Positions 8,913 to 17,830 are shown, counted from the first letter of the stretch. The stretch is DNA of 64,000 nt from UBA12018 sp051656605 (GCA_051656605.1 JBOGCF010000043.1:173412-237411), one strand, 5' to 3'. Notes: generated from the sequence alone by a model not told the origin. A program made the numbers and translations.

Positions 8913-10487
8913 TTATTGTCGAGGAAGTGGTCCTTCAACAGCCGGATTGTTTGTGATTTCTTGTTCCGGAATTTGGAAGAAATAATAAGGTGAATTCGGA
9001 ACAAAGCCTGTTTTATCAGGGAATGTTAGCGTGTAGTGACCACCTTTGATTGTAGGATATTCAGGGAAGTCTGCTTTGTTTAGAGGTTTGCGTACCAATG
9101 CCGATTGTGTACGTGTGTTGTCAAATACGCCGCTAGAGCCTTCTCCCCACAATTCTCTACGTCTTTCTTTTAATACAAAGTCAAGATCACATACATAGCC
9201 TGTTGTTGTAGCGTTACGAGCTTGGCGCAACTCTGCAATAATTTGCTCTGCTGTTTGGGGCGTACCTCCGGTACCTCCTCTAAGTTTGGCTTCAGCTTCA
9301 ATCAACCAAGCCTCTGCACCACGCATATAAACTAAGTCGGCCGATTTCTCAGCAGCTCTAAACTTGAACTTTGTGTAAGTCAAGATGTCTTTTACACGAG
9401 GAGCCACAACAGTACTATTCGGATCATTACTATTGTTGAATTCGAATAAAGAGAAGCGAATGTCATTGGTATCGTATCCGTTGCCATAGTCAAAAAGCTT
9501 TTTGAAATAAGGATCCGGAACAGCATTTTTGTAATATGCTCTTGTGTCGCCAGGTCTATTATCTAGATACTCAAACGCATAACTCATATCATTATTTGAC
9601 GAGGTTTGCTCCAATCCCCACATAAACTCTTTCACTTTTGCATCGTTAAATCCGGCAACGAATTCGTCGGTGCTCATAAGTGTATATTTGTTAGAGGTTC
9701 GAATTGATGCTGCGTGCATTACGGCAGCATCCATATCTACTTTTATTCCGCCTGTTTTTGTTGTACCTCTGGTCAAGTAGGCACGAGCCAAGAACATTGA
9801 AATTACTTCGGCATCCATTTCGGCAAACGACTGTTTGCTATATTTTTCATCTGTTAAAATCTCTTTGGCCTTTACCAGGTCATCGATCAGTACTTCGTAA
9901 ATTTCGGCAACAGTAGAAAGTTTTACACCTTTCATAATCTCTGAAATCTCAGTGATATCGTTCATATTCGGACATACAGGGTAATCCTTTGCCACATCAT
10001 ACGGCAATTGCCATAAGCGTACGATATCAAGATAGCACATAGAGCGAAGAGCCAACAACTGTGCATACATTGCTTTAGATGTCTTCGACGGACTGTTGAG
10101 GCCGTTATAAAACTCAATAGCTTTGTTGCAGTTAGCAATACAATTATAATATTTTCGCCATGTTACATTCACATTAGACCCCAATGTGTTGTTCGTCGCG
10201 AAGTTATACTGGGTCACAACTCCTCCATAAATTCCGGAGGTGCCAACCATGTCATTTCCAAGCGCATCTACGGCAATTAGTGTGCCTCTATATCCCGGAT
10301 AGCTATATGAGTTGAACCAATTCGTTAGGGCATAGAAAGCACCATTGTAAAGAGTTTGTAAAGTCTGATCGGCAAACTCCGGCGAAATCGATTCGTCTGT
10401 CACGTTTGTTGGAGGAGTTACAGTCAGATAATCATCGCAAGAGGTTGTGCTCAATGCAATGAATAATGCAGCAATATATTTTTTCAT
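8913..10487 (-). CDS. SusD/RagB-family nutrient-binding outer-membrane lipoprotein
   Basis: A surface lipoprotein (524 aa) that captures substrate for its partner TonB-dependent transporter. The signal peptide ends in STTSCDDYL (lipid cysteine Cys17). The N-terminal sequence DYLTVTPPTNVTDES and the helical repeats with LRSMCYLDIVRLWQLPY are typical of RagB/SusD. Near the C-terminus, DFVLKERRRELWGEG is the family's conserved helix, and the end resembles the usual ITNNPAVEG-type finish. It lies 22 bases downstream of its SusC partner. No enzyme, sensor or sigma factor is adjacent, so the ligand cannot be inferred. Confidence 0.95.
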   Translation of the reverse strand: MKKYIAALFIALSTTSCDDYLTVTPPTNVTDESISPEFADQTLQTLYNGAFYALTNWFNSYSYPGYRGTLIAVDALGNDMVGTSGIYGGVVTQYNFATNNTLGSNVNVTWRKYYNCIANCNKAIEFYNGLNSPSKTSKAMYAQLLALRSMCYLDIVRLWQLPYDVAKDYPVCPNMNDITEISEIMKGVKLSTVAEIYEVLIDDLVKAKEILTDEKYSKQSFAEMDAEVISMFLARAYLTRGTTKTGGIKVDMDAAVMHAASIRTSNKYTLMSTDEFVAGFNDAKVKEFMWGLEQTSSNNDMSYAFEYLDNRPGDTRAYYKNAVPDPYFKKLFDYGNGYDTNDIRFSLFEFNNSNDPNSTVVAPRVKDILTYTKFKFRAAEKSADLVYMRGAEAWLIEAEAKLRGGTGGTPQTAEQIIAELRQARNATTTGYVCDLDFVLKERRRELWGEGSSGVFDNTRTQSALVRKPLNKADFPEYPTIKGGHYTLTFPDKTGFVPNSPYYFFQIPEQEITNNPAVEGPLPRQ

Positions 10488-10509
10488 TATTATAAATCCG
10501 ATTAAATAA

Positions 10510-13500
10510 TTAGAACGTCATATTCACACCAAAAGAACAAGTTTTTACTGCCGGATATCGGTAGCTTGTAGTTCCGTTTAAGCCTCCAGATTCCGGATCG
10601 ATACCCTCAGTTCCAAAAATTGTGAATAAGTTTTCACCTTGGAAGAATACCGAAGCATTTGCCATTTTTACCTTCTTCAATACAGTTTGTGGAATATTGT
10701 ATGTAACAGCAAAGTTCTTAAGTCGGCCATACGATCCGTCATATAAATGTCGAGACGATTGCGAAGAGAAGCTCTCGGATATACTTTTTGTAGTGAGACG
10801 TGGAAGATCCGTATCTTGGTTTTCAGGAGTCCAACGGTTTATCATTTCCTGAGCCAGAGGTCGTCCTTTCGATGTTCCATAGCTATAATTGCCCAAGTAG
10901 TCGGTCGCATATAGTTTGCCGCCGAGACTATAAGAAAACAGTGCTGAAATTGTGAAATCATAAACTTTGAAATCGAAATTGATCCCTCCGTATAATTTAG
11001 GAAGTGCACTACCCATATTTTGACGATCATTCACAGATGCGGTAGAATACTTATTCGTCTTATATTTTTTACCATTCTCGTCAAATAAATACCAAGCTGG
11101 TTCTCCTGCATTTGCAAGGCGAGCTTCCACAATTTCGCCGGCACTATTACGATCATACAACTGTTCTCCATCTTTCGTATTTCCTGCCCATTCTACCAAT
11201 TTGAAGGCATAGATATCACCACCTTCAATTAGAAACTTCGTGCCCGATTGCACACCCTTCTTCACAGGGAATGAAGTAATCTTATTGCGATAATGAGCCA
11301 TGTTGAGACCTAGATCAAGGGCCAAATTCTTTGTTGTAAATACAGTTCCTTTCAGGTCTATTTCAATACCATTGTTTTTCATTGCACCGATATTGGATAA
11401 AATCGATGAATAACCGGATGAAGATGCAAGATCAAGTCCGTATAATAGATCTTTGGAAGAACGTTGGAAGTATTCGGCGCTACCTCTCAATCTACTATTG
11501 AAAAAGGAGAAATCTACTCCGATATTAAAGTTTAAGTTTGTTTCCCAGGTAAGATCCTTGTTTGCAAGGGTATTAATGTATAATGCCGGAGAAGAACCGA
11601 TTTGGCCAGATTGGTATACCGACTGGTAAGGATAATATTCGGACAACTCCTGATTTCCTTGTGCCCCATAACTAACACGCCATTTAAGCAAGTCCACATT
11701 TTCTACATTTTCCATGAATGCATCTTTGGCCATATTCCAAGCAGCACCTACCGACCAAAAGTTACCCCAGCGATGTTTCGGGTGAAACTTCGAAGAGCCG
11801 TCGCGACGATAAGAAGCCGAAAGATTATATTTTCCTTGATAGTTGTATTCTGCTCTACCTAAGAAACCTGCCAATGTGAACTTATCAGAGTATCCGTTGT
11901 ATCCGGACACAACAGAGCCTGCATCCGGTTCTTGAATACCCGGGAGTGGAAACGAACGAGTAGAGCCTCCATTATATTCTCTGGTATAACCATAAATCTC
12001 CTGTCCGGCCATCAACGCAATTACATGATCTGTGTTGATTTCTTTGTTGTAGGTTAGGATATTATTAAACGTATAACTTCTGACAGTGAGAGAACTTCGT
12101 GATGCAGATGTATTTTGTAAATTCTGAGCCACCTCTTTTTGTCCGTCAGGGCCAACGGATCCGAGTACCGAAAACGATGGTGAGTATGAATGATTATTAC
12201 GTATGCTGATATCAGTACTATAGGTCGTCTTGAACTTCAAACCATCTAAAACAGATAGTGCATTTGCTATTTTAGCGATATCAAAATCCAAAGCACCTCT
12301 TACAGAGATCAGATCTCTTTTGCGTTGATCTTTTGATAGAGGTAAACTAGCCAATTGATTATTTGTAGCAAAAGAGCTAGTTCGGTAAGGTCCAAAGTCA
12401 TGGATTTTATTACCATCTTTATCAAACAGATATTCGCCCGTTTCGGGATTTCTTTTGTAGATAGGATAGAAGCCGGGCATATTCATACCATAGCTTAACG
12501 CATTGCCAACGTTGCTATCTTGTGAGTCATTAAAATCTGTTTTACTATTCGAATAGCTTAGGTTTAAGAGAAGTTTCAACCAATCAGTTGTTTGATTCGT
12601 AATGTTTGTTCGCACAGATGTACGACTAAAACCCGAACCTAAAGTGATCCCTTTTTCATTTAAGTGGCCGGCAGAAACAAAATATTGCGTCTGCTTGCTA
12701 CCTCCCGAAACGTTTGCGTTAATTTCATAACGTTCACCTGTGCCAATCATTGCTTCATCCCAATTGTCATTCCACAATGGATTCAGACCAGAGATTAATT
12801 TCCCATCGATACCTACCGGTTGGGGATATCTGGAGCCATATGGGTTGATCCCCATATCATCGATAAGTTCAGCCGAAGCTTTGTTTGCAGCATCTTCCAT
12901 CGATAAATTATTATCCATGTATCCGTTGCGCAAAGCCTCCCAACGAAGCTCTACCCAATCGTTGGTCCCCATTAGCTCGATTGGTTTCACTGCACGTTTC
13001 GACCATCCGGCTGTAGCACGGATATTAACCTGAGGGGCTTTTTCTTTACCACCATTTTTTGTTGTTATCATTACTACACCATTACCGGCTCTCGAACCGT
13101 ATAATGCAGCTGAGGCGGCATCTTTCAATACAACAAGTGATTCGATGTCAGATGGATTTATGCTCGATAAGTCACCATCGAAAGGAACACCATCAATAAC
13201 ATAAAGAGGTGAACTCGAAGCGTTGATGGAGCCAACACCTCTCACGCGGATAGCAGCAGCTTCGCCCGGTTGTCCCGAAGAGTTTGTAACCTGTACACCG
13301 GCTGCAGCACCTTGCAAAGCATTTGTAACGTTTGATACCTGCGCAGTATTCAATCGGTTGTTGTCAACAACGGCAAGTGCTCCTGTAAATGTGTTTTTCT
13401 TTGCTGTACCGTAGGCTACAACGACAACCTCATCTATTTGCTGTGTTTCATTGGCTAGCTCTACAACTTTCGCGTGGTTTGCGTCAAGTTCTTTCGAGGC

Positions 13501-13764
13501 TAATCCAATATAAGAGAAGATCAATTTAGCATCAGTCGGAACATCTAATGTGTAGTTTCCCTCAATATCGGTAACAGTACCAATCGTTGTACCTTTTACA
13601 ACGACTGTGGCCCCGATTACGGGCTCACCATTGGCTTCGACCACTTTTCCTGTGATTTTCTTTTTCTGCACTTGGGCATCTACCATTGTTGTGCTAAGTA
13701 ACAAGGCTGAAGTCAGAAAAAGGCTTTTTGCTTTAAAAGCTAAGTTAACTTTACTGTTCATCAT
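10510..13764 (-). CDS. SusC/RagA-family TonB-dependent outer-membrane transporter
   Basis: Transports glycans or peptides across the outer membrane with energy from TonB, 1084 aa. A signal peptide (about residues 1-30, ending TTMVDA) leads into a CarboxypepD_reg-like domain (KKITGKVVEANGEPVIGATV). The TonB-box/plug region follows (EVVVVAYGTAKKNTFTGAL, then VRGVGSINASSSPLYVIDG and LKDAASAALYGSRAGNGV). The rest is the 22-strand barrel, ending in an aromatic residue (GVNMTF). There is no N-terminal STN extension, so an anti-sigma signalling partner is unlikely. A promoter-like element lies about 80 bases upstream. The pair probably forms a two-gene operon. Confidence 0.96.
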   Translation of the reverse strand: MMNSKVNLAFKAKSLFLTSALLLSTTMVDAQVQKKKITGKVVEANGEPVIGATVVVKGTTIGTVTDIEGNYTLDVPTDAKLIFSYIGLASKELDANHAKVVELANETQQIDEVVVVAYGTAKKNTFTGALAVVDNNRLNTAQVSNVTNALQGAAAGVQVTNSSGQPGEAAAIRVRGVGSINASSSPLYVIDGVPFDGDLSSINPSDIESLVVLKDAASAALYGSRAGNGVVMITTKNGGKEKAPQVNIRATAGWSKRAVKPIELMGTNDWVELRWEALRNGYMDNNLSMEDAANKASAELIDDMGINPYGSRYPQPVGIDGKLISGLNPLWNDNWDEAMIGTGERYEINANVSGGSKQTQYFVSAGHLNEKGITLGSGFSRTSVRTNITNQTTDWLKLLLNLSYSNSKTDFNDSQDSNVGNALSYGMNMPGFYPIYKRNPETGEYLFDKDGNKIHDFGPYRTSSFATNNQLASLPLSKDQRKRDLISVRGALDFDIAKIANALSVLDGLKFKTTYSTDISIRNNHSYSPSFSVLGSVGPDGQKEVAQNLQNTSASRSSLTVRSYTFNNILTYNKEINTDHVIALMAGQEIYGYTREYNGGSTRSFPLPGIQEPDAGSVVSGYNGYSDKFTLAGFLGRAEYNYQGKYNLSASYRRDGSSKFHPKHRWGNFWSVGAAWNMAKDAFMENVENVDLLKWRVSYGAQGNQELSEYYPYQSVYQSGQIGSSPALYINTLANKDLTWETNLNFNIGVDFSFFNSRLRGSAEYFQRSSKDLLYGLDLASSSGYSSILSNIGAMKNNGIEIDLKGTVFTTKNLALDLGLNMAHYRNKITSFPVKKGVQSGTKFLIEGGDIYAFKLVEWAGNTKDGEQLYDRNSAGEIVEARLANAGEPAWYLFDENGKKYKTNKYSTASVNDRQNMGSALPKLYGGINFDFKVYDFTISALFSYSLGGKLYATDYLGNYSYGTSKGRPLAQEMINRWTPENQDTDLPRLTTKSISESFSSQSSRHLYDGSYGRLKNFAVTYNIPQTVLKKVKMANASVFFQGENLFTIFGTEGIDPESGGLNGTTSYRYPAVKTCSFGVNMTF

Positions 13765-13845
13765 TTATTAAAGTGTGGGTTATGTATGATTTTATATTAG
13801 TATATCACTTTGAATGCATTTTGGGTTATTCAATTGCATTTTTGT

Positions 13846-13853
13846 CAAATATA
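13846..13853 (-). promoter_or_regulatory. -7 element of the first susC-susD pair
   Basis: TATATTTG on the minus strand matches TAnnTTTG exactly, giving a leader of about 75 bases before the ATG at 13764. No good -33 element is seen. Confidence 0.45.
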
Positions 13854-13929
13854 ATGTTATTTATTGAATTTATTATAGGTTGTTGAGCGGAAATGATTTC
13901 ATGGAATAAAAAAGTGTGAATTAGATTCA

Positions 13930-13965
13930 AAAAAAAAGGCCTCCCAATAGGGAAGCCTTTTTTCT
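13930..13965 (-). terminator. Terminator of the RNA-binding protein gene
   Basis: AAAGGCCTCCC pairs with GGGAAGCCTTT (one mismatch) around the loop AATA (13946-13949). On the minus strand it ends in a run of nine T, the classical intrinsic form. It lies just past the RRM protein gene. Confidence 0.8.
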
Positions 13966-13981
13966 ATAGAATATCGTGCGA

Positions 13982-14443
13982 TTAGTATCTGTCGTTGTTA
14001 CCGTATCCGCCGCGACCTTCGCTTCTGTAACCACCACGGTCGCTACCATAACCACCACGGTTGCCACCGCGATCATTACCATAACCGCCACGGTTGCCAC
14101 CACCGTAACCACCGCCACGATTGCCACCGAAGCCACCACCACGGTTGCCACCGAAGCCACCACCACGGTTGCCACCGAAGCCGCCACCAGCAGGTCTTTC
14201 AGTTTTAGGACGAGCTACACTTACATTGATAACTTTTCCTTCAAATTCTGTGTTGTTCAAGGCATCGATTGCTTTTTGGCCTTCTTCGTCGTTTGGCATT
14301 TCAACGAATCCGAAACCTCTTGATCTTCCTGTTTCTCTGTCTGTGATAATCTTAGCTGATTCGATTTCTCCGTATTGAGCGAATAATTCACACAAGCTGT
14401 CAATTTCTGTACCCCAGCTCAAGTTCGAAACGTAAATGTTCAT
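13982..14443 (-). CDS. RRM-domain RNA-binding protein with glycine-rich tail
   Basis: A 153-aa protein of the bacterial RRM family, common in Bacteroidota and cyanobacteria. RNP2 is IYVSNLSW (residues 3-10) and RNP1 is RGFGFVEM (42-49), both with the aromatic residues that stack on RNA. The RRM ends near residue 80. The remaining 65 or so residues are Gly/Arg/Asn/Tyr-rich, with FGGNRGGG repeats and then GGYG-type units. This low-complexity RGG-like tail can bind RNA or promote condensation. It is the second gene of a pair, 19 bases after the cold-shock-domain gene. Family knowledge points to post-transcriptional control; the targets are unknown. Confidence 0.95.
   Translation of the reverse strand: MNIYVSNLSWGTEIDSLCELFAQYGEIESAKIITDRETGRSRGFGFVEMPNDEEGQKAIDALNNTEFEGKVINVSVARPKTERPAGGGFGGNRGGGFGGNRGGGFGGNRGGGYGGGNRGGYGNDRGGNRGGYGSDRGGYRSEGRGGYGNNDRY
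14111..14182. repeat. Three tandem 24-bp repeats inside the RRM gene
   Basis: Three copies of a 24-bp unit (14111-14134, 14135-14158, 14159-14182) encode FGGNRGGG-type octapeptides. Copies two and three are identical and the first differs at two positions. Such repeats can change number by slippage, altering tail length in steps of eight residues without shifting the frame. Confidence 0.85.
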
Positions 14444-14462
14444 CGTAATGAATGTTAAATTG

Positions 14463-14909
14463 TTATTTAATTATAGATATGTTTACTGCATTCATGCCAC
14501 GAGCTCCGCGTGCAGTTTCAAAAGTAACTTTATCACCCTCTTTGATGTCTGACGGTGCGTTAGAGAAATGGAAAAAGTATTTTTCAGTACCTCTCAGATC
14601 CTTGATAAATCCATATCCCTTACTCGCGTTGTAGTGTTCAACCCTGCCATTGTACAATTCCGGTTCGTTTGGTTCCGTTTGTTTCGGAGCAGAGATTGAA
14701 ATTGTAGAAGCATCAATCTCTTCTTTAGGCTTCACATCTAGAGGATTTGAATGTAATACACCGAATTCATCGACATAAGCAAACATTGTGTCTTGAGAGT
14801 CGTTTCCACTATTTTGCAAACGTTGTTCTTTTCTTTTCTGCTTTTCTTCTTTTTTCTGTTGTTTCAACTTTTCTCTGTCACGCTTATTCGTAATGATTCG
14901 TTTTGTCAT
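14463..14909 (-). CDS. Cold-shock-domain protein with lysine-rich N-terminal extension
   Basis: A 148-aa protein. Residues 1-35 are strongly basic (DREKLKQQKKEEKQKRKEQR) and probably helical. A linker holds FAYVDEFGVLHSNP. A cold-shock domain occupies about 85-148: NGRVEHYNASKGYGFI with RNP1-like KGYGFI (97-102) and RNP2-like YFFHFS (111-116, where E. coli CspA has VFVHFS). It is twice the length of CspA because of the N-terminal part. Single-stranded nucleic acid binding is inferred. It is upstream of the RRM gene and probably cotranscribed with it. The 550 bases upstream hold no clear gene and may include a long leader. Confidence 0.93.
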   Translation of the reverse strand: MTKRIITNKRDREKLKQQKKEEKQKRKEQRLQNSGNDSQDTMFAYVDEFGVLHSNPLDVKPKEEIDASTISISAPKQTEPNEPELYNGRVEHYNASKGYGFIKDLRGTEKYFFHFSNAPSDIKEGDKVTFETARGARGMNAVNISIIK

Positions 14910-15290
14910 GCTTTATTTTTTACGTTATGTATATTTACGTTATCTGTAAAATATACCTGTCTATTTAATATATTAATATCTTGTTTATAATCTACTGAGC
15001 GAAGGAGTGGTTTTATGTATGCAAATTTGAAGTTGGAATAATCCGTTGTTAAAATGAAACGGAGAATTGGCAAATGCAAAGACGATTCAAAAAAGCTCCG
15101 AAAGCTTAGTGTGTAAAGGTAATCATAATTTTCGAAGTTCAAAATATCTCTCCTTAATTTGATTCAAATAGTGTTGAGATTTTTCAAAAGCTATATTTCA
15201 ACACATCATCATCCTGATTGGACATCCACATTATTTTATGATATAAAGATATCAATGTTTCATGTTTTCGTGATTACTATTCTCTTCAAT

Positions 15291-15376
15291 GTCTCATATT
15301 TAAATAAAGATGTCTCAAACTTAGATTATCTAGGCTCAAATCTATCAAATGACACATTCTTAAAAAAACGTGAGAC
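15291..15376. repeat. GTCTCA short repeats upstream of fimbrial locus A
   Basis: GTCTCA occurs at 15291 and 15312, exactly 21 bases (two helical turns) apart, and inverted as TGAGAC at 15371-15376. They could be sites for a regulator of the fimbrial operon. The motif is short, so chance is a real alternative. Confidence 0.25.
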
Positions 15377-15402
15377 AAATTTACATATCAATCGTTGTTA
15401 AT

Positions 15403-15429
15403 TAGGTGTGTGAAAAAATAACACACCTA
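15403..15429. promoter_or_regulatory. 9-bp hairpin just ahead of fimbrial locus A
   Basis: TAGGTGTGT (15403-15411) and ACACACCTA (15421-15429) form a perfect stem around GAAAAAATA, followed by GAATTTTAAAA. It lies 30 bases before the first gene. It may be a terminator of an upstream transcript, an attenuator or an operator. Confidence 0.5.
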
Positions 15430-15459
15430 GAATTTTAAAAGCACCAAAGTTTAATTGAT

Positions 15460-16482
15460 ATGTACGCAATGTTTAACATGCAAATTATAATAAAATTAAT
15501 ATGCATTACATCCATATTCGTAGGAATGACCGGATGTATACATGAGGAAACAGATCCGTACTGTAAATATCAATCAGTACAAATACGGGTATTGGTAGAT
15601 TGGAGTCTTTCTGGAATTACTCCCACAAAAAACGAAAGTGATGATTATGTACATCGAGTTTCATTTCGTTTTTTTCCGAAAGATGGAACTAAACCATTCG
15701 AGCTTTATCTGGAAGAAAATGTGCATGAAGGAATAATCGAAGTACCTGTAGGCACATATGATCTCATTGTAATGAACGAGTCGGTATACGATGTTTATTG
15801 GAAAGATGTAATTCGGTTTCATAATATAAACGATTTCGAAACCATTTCAGCCGAGGTTTGCGAGGCAAATCCGAATGCATTTGATTTTTATAAGCCATTT
15901 CCATTGGAAGCATTTATGATTGATATTCCTAAAATGGCATCATGGAGTATTCAAAATTATGTTGTAGGGAAACAATCCTCAAACGAAACATTACTCATTC
16001 CGATGCATAAGTTAACACATACATGCAGAGTACTGGCTACTGTCAAGAATCTGAAATCTGTGTCATTGATGCGAGGAGCAAAACGCGGATTTGCAAAGCG
16101 TGTTTATTTGGCTTCTCGAGCTACATATAATGCACCAGCCACGTTGTTTTTTGTATTCAACGGTCGAAAACCTCAGCCTGGAAGTGCAACCGATGGTACT
16201 ACCGAATACTCATTTCGATCACTCGGAGCCTTGCCCATAGCTGCAGAATATACGCTCGGAGTAGACGTGATTATGGTTGACGGGCGTCGATATATTCCCG
16301 AAAATGCATTAGATCTTGAGTTTAACGTGACAAAACACGTTATGGATTATTATGCACATCAGGGAGTAACTCGCACCACAGCCGATCGTATCGAAATCCC
16401 AATCTCGCTATCCTTGCCCCGAGTAGATGGCGATATTGGAGTAGGAGAATGGGGTGATGACGATACAATCGTAATTGAATAG
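15460..16482 (+). CDS. DUF5119-family lipoprotein of fimbrial locus A
   Basis: A 340-aa lipoprotein whose signal peptide ends in VGMTGCIHEE (Cys26 from the first ATG). In-frame ATGs at 15469 and 15478 are alternatives; the last gives the most standard lipoprotein signal. The layout is that of DUF5119 proteins found at fimbrillin loci: an early VQIRVLVDWS beta strand, a region like PVGTYDLIVMNES, then KLTHTCRVLATVKN and the C-terminal VGEWGDDDTIVIE. The DUF5119-like gene of locus B (29055-29975) has the same plan (IKFDWSAVTTVP, AGEYQVACYNNDS). It probably acts as an anchor or accessory subunit of a type V pilus; the exact role is unknown. It is first in the plus-strand cluster. Confidence 0.8.
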   Translation: MYAMFNMQIIIKLICITSIFVGMTGCIHEETDPYCKYQSVQIRVLVDWSLSGITPTKNESDDYVHRVSFRFFPKDGTKPFELYLEENVHEGIIEVPVGTYDLIVMNESVYDVYWKDVIRFHNINDFETISAEVCEANPNAFDFYKPFPLEAFMIDIPKMASWSIQNYVVGKQSSNETLLIPMHKLTHTCRVLATVKNLKSVSLMRGAKRGFAKRVYLASRATYNAPATLFFVFNGRKPQPGSATDGTTEYSFRSLGALPIAAEYTLGVDVIMVDGRRYIPENALDLEFNVTKHVMDYYAHQGVTRTTADRIEIPISLSLPRVDGDIGVGEWGDDDTIVIE

Positions 16483-16555
16483 AATATAAGCGCATTTCGT
16501 ATGCACCTAGAAGCAAAACACAAATAAGTATTTAACTGATTAATTTAATTCAACA

Positions 16556-17830
16556 ATGAAAAAATTCGTGTTCGGACTTGCAACATGCAGTCTAATTTTG
16601 GCAAGCTGCTCTTCAAATGACTCATTAGAGCAAGCAATCGTTACTGAAAATCTCAATGTAATCACTTTTAATGCAAACACTACGCGTGCATCAGTTAGCA
16701 ATCTCGAAAGTGTAAAAGGCGGCTTTCCTGTTTTTGCACAAACTAAGAATGGCAGCACTTGGTATATCAACGGTACTGCAGACGACAAAGCAATCTATAG
16801 CTTCAAGTCTTCGGCATGGTCTTGGTCTGATGGTACTACGGCTAATCAGAAAAAATGGCCTACCGAAACAGCTGCCTATCCAATGCATTTTTATGCCTAT
16901 TTTCCGAAAATAGCTGATGGGTTTATTCTAAACACAAGTACACTAGGTACTCTTAATGCAACAATAACAATTGAATCTGCAGTTGCAAGGCAGTCCGACT
17001 TTTTAGGAGCAAGATATACAGATGTAACTACAAAACCGGGATCTGGAAAATTAAATCTTTCGTTTGAGCACATTACATCAAAAATCAATTTTGGTATTGT
17101 AGCCGGAGCCGGAACATCAGTGTTTGTGCAGCAGTTAGGTCTAAATAACGTTGGTAATATCGGAACTTATAGCTATACAACCGGAAGTTGGTCGTATAGT
17201 ACCCCAGATACCTATGCAGGAAAATACTTCTACTGGGGTACTGAAAAAACAGGAAATGTAATCAACGTATTCGGACCTACAGCACCTGCTAATGAAACAA
17301 TCATTCCATTCTACAGTGCGAATATTGCAAATCACTTGATGCTTCGACCACAGAATAATACTCCTGTTTGGAATGGAAAAGCTACATCCGGCAATATCAT
17401 TACACCTTCCGACGCCTATATCGAAAGCGTATATCGTCTCGAAGCAAATGGTGATGTAAATGCAGTAGGCTATAAAGATGCATCTAAGCATCCAGATTTT
17501 AGTGGTTTAAGTGAAGATAAGCAAACAGCTCTTAGGGGAAAACCTCTTTATATAAAAGTTGGATTTCCATTCGGTAACCCACTCTCATGGTCAAAAGGAA
17601 AAGCATATACCTATAATATTGGTTTAGGAACATTGGGATCTACAGGGGGTATTATCATCGACAACCGTTATTACGATGAAAAAGGTAATCCCACCGATCT
17701 TACAATCAAAGATAAGAATACTGGCGATCAAGTTAACAATGGCGAAATTCACTTCAATGTTTCTGTAGGTGAATGGGCTGATGGACAAGGCGGATCTAAC
17801 GTAAATGGTTCTGGAACAACTGTTCAATAG
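16556..17830 (+). CDS. Fimbrillin-family (Mfa-like) subunit, candidate main pilin of locus A
   Basis: A 424-aa lipoprotein precursor with signal MKKFVFGLATCSLILASC (Cys18). A T-R-A site at residues 43-45 corresponds to the place where Porphyromonas pilins are cut by an Arg-specific protease before polymerisation. The fimbrillin fold is indicated by PMHFYAYFP, SFEHITSKINFGI and the WSKGKAYTYNIGL stretch, ending with HFNVSVGEWADGQGG. It is the most pilin-like member of locus A by size and composition. Two hairpins follow the gene and may let it be expressed above the genes downstream. It could instead be a minor subunit, since the locus has two more fimbrillin-like proteins. Confidence 0.85.
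   Translation: MKKFVFGLATCSLILASCSSNDSLEQAIVTENLNVITFNANTTRASVSNLESVKGGFPVFAQTKNGSTWYINGTADDKAIYSFKSSAWSWSDGTTANQKKWPTETAAYPMHFYAYFPKIADGFILNTSTLGTLNATITIESAVARQSDFLGARYTDVTTKPGSGKLNLSFEHITSKINFGIVAGAGTSVFVQQLGLNNVGNIGTYSYTTGSWSYSTPDTYAGKYFYWGTEKTGNVINVFGPTAPANETIIPFYSANIANHLMLRPQNNTPVWNGKATSGNIITPSDAYIESVYRLEANGDVNAVGYKDASKHPDFSGLSEDKQTALRGKPLYIKVGFPFGNPLSWSKGKAYTYNIGLGTLGSTGGIIIDNRYYDEKGNPTDLTIKDKNTGDQVNNGEIHFNVSVGEWADGQGGSNVNGSGTTVQ

Larger units (their letters stand above)
14910..15459. other. Intergenic region between the cold-shock gene and fimbrial locus A
   Basis: I see no convincing gene in these 550 AT-rich bases. It holds a minus-strand TAAATTTG (15383-15376) that fits the -7 consensus and would give the cold-shock gene a leader of about 460 bases. 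It also contains an inverted repeat GTGTTGA (15171-15177)/TCAACAC (15198-15204), a small hairpin near AAGCTTTCGGAGCTT on the minus strand (about 15090-15105), the GTCTCA repeats and the hairpin at 15403-15429. No exact plus-strand TAnnTTTG is present for the fimbrial genes. Confidence 0.5.

Noticed and set aside
14111..14182. Short tandem repeats as a possible CRISPR array
   Set aside because: The units are directly adjacent with no spacers and encode a regular peptide inside a gene.
13927..14378. Plus- and minus-strand frames full of Val/Thr/Ala or Pro repeats
   Set aside because: They are antisense or shifted readings of the Gly-rich repeat DNA of the RRM gene, with no start context or domain.
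14906..15401. Frames of 78 and 80 codons in the gap before fimbrial locus A
   Set aside because: AT-rich composition, no motif, no promoter or coupling to neighbours.
14910..15459. Invertible promoter (phase switch) ahead of fimbrial locus A
   Set aside because: I found only short inverted repeats (7 and 9 bp); no pair of the longer recombination sites used by Bacteroides invertases, and no recombinase gene in the window.
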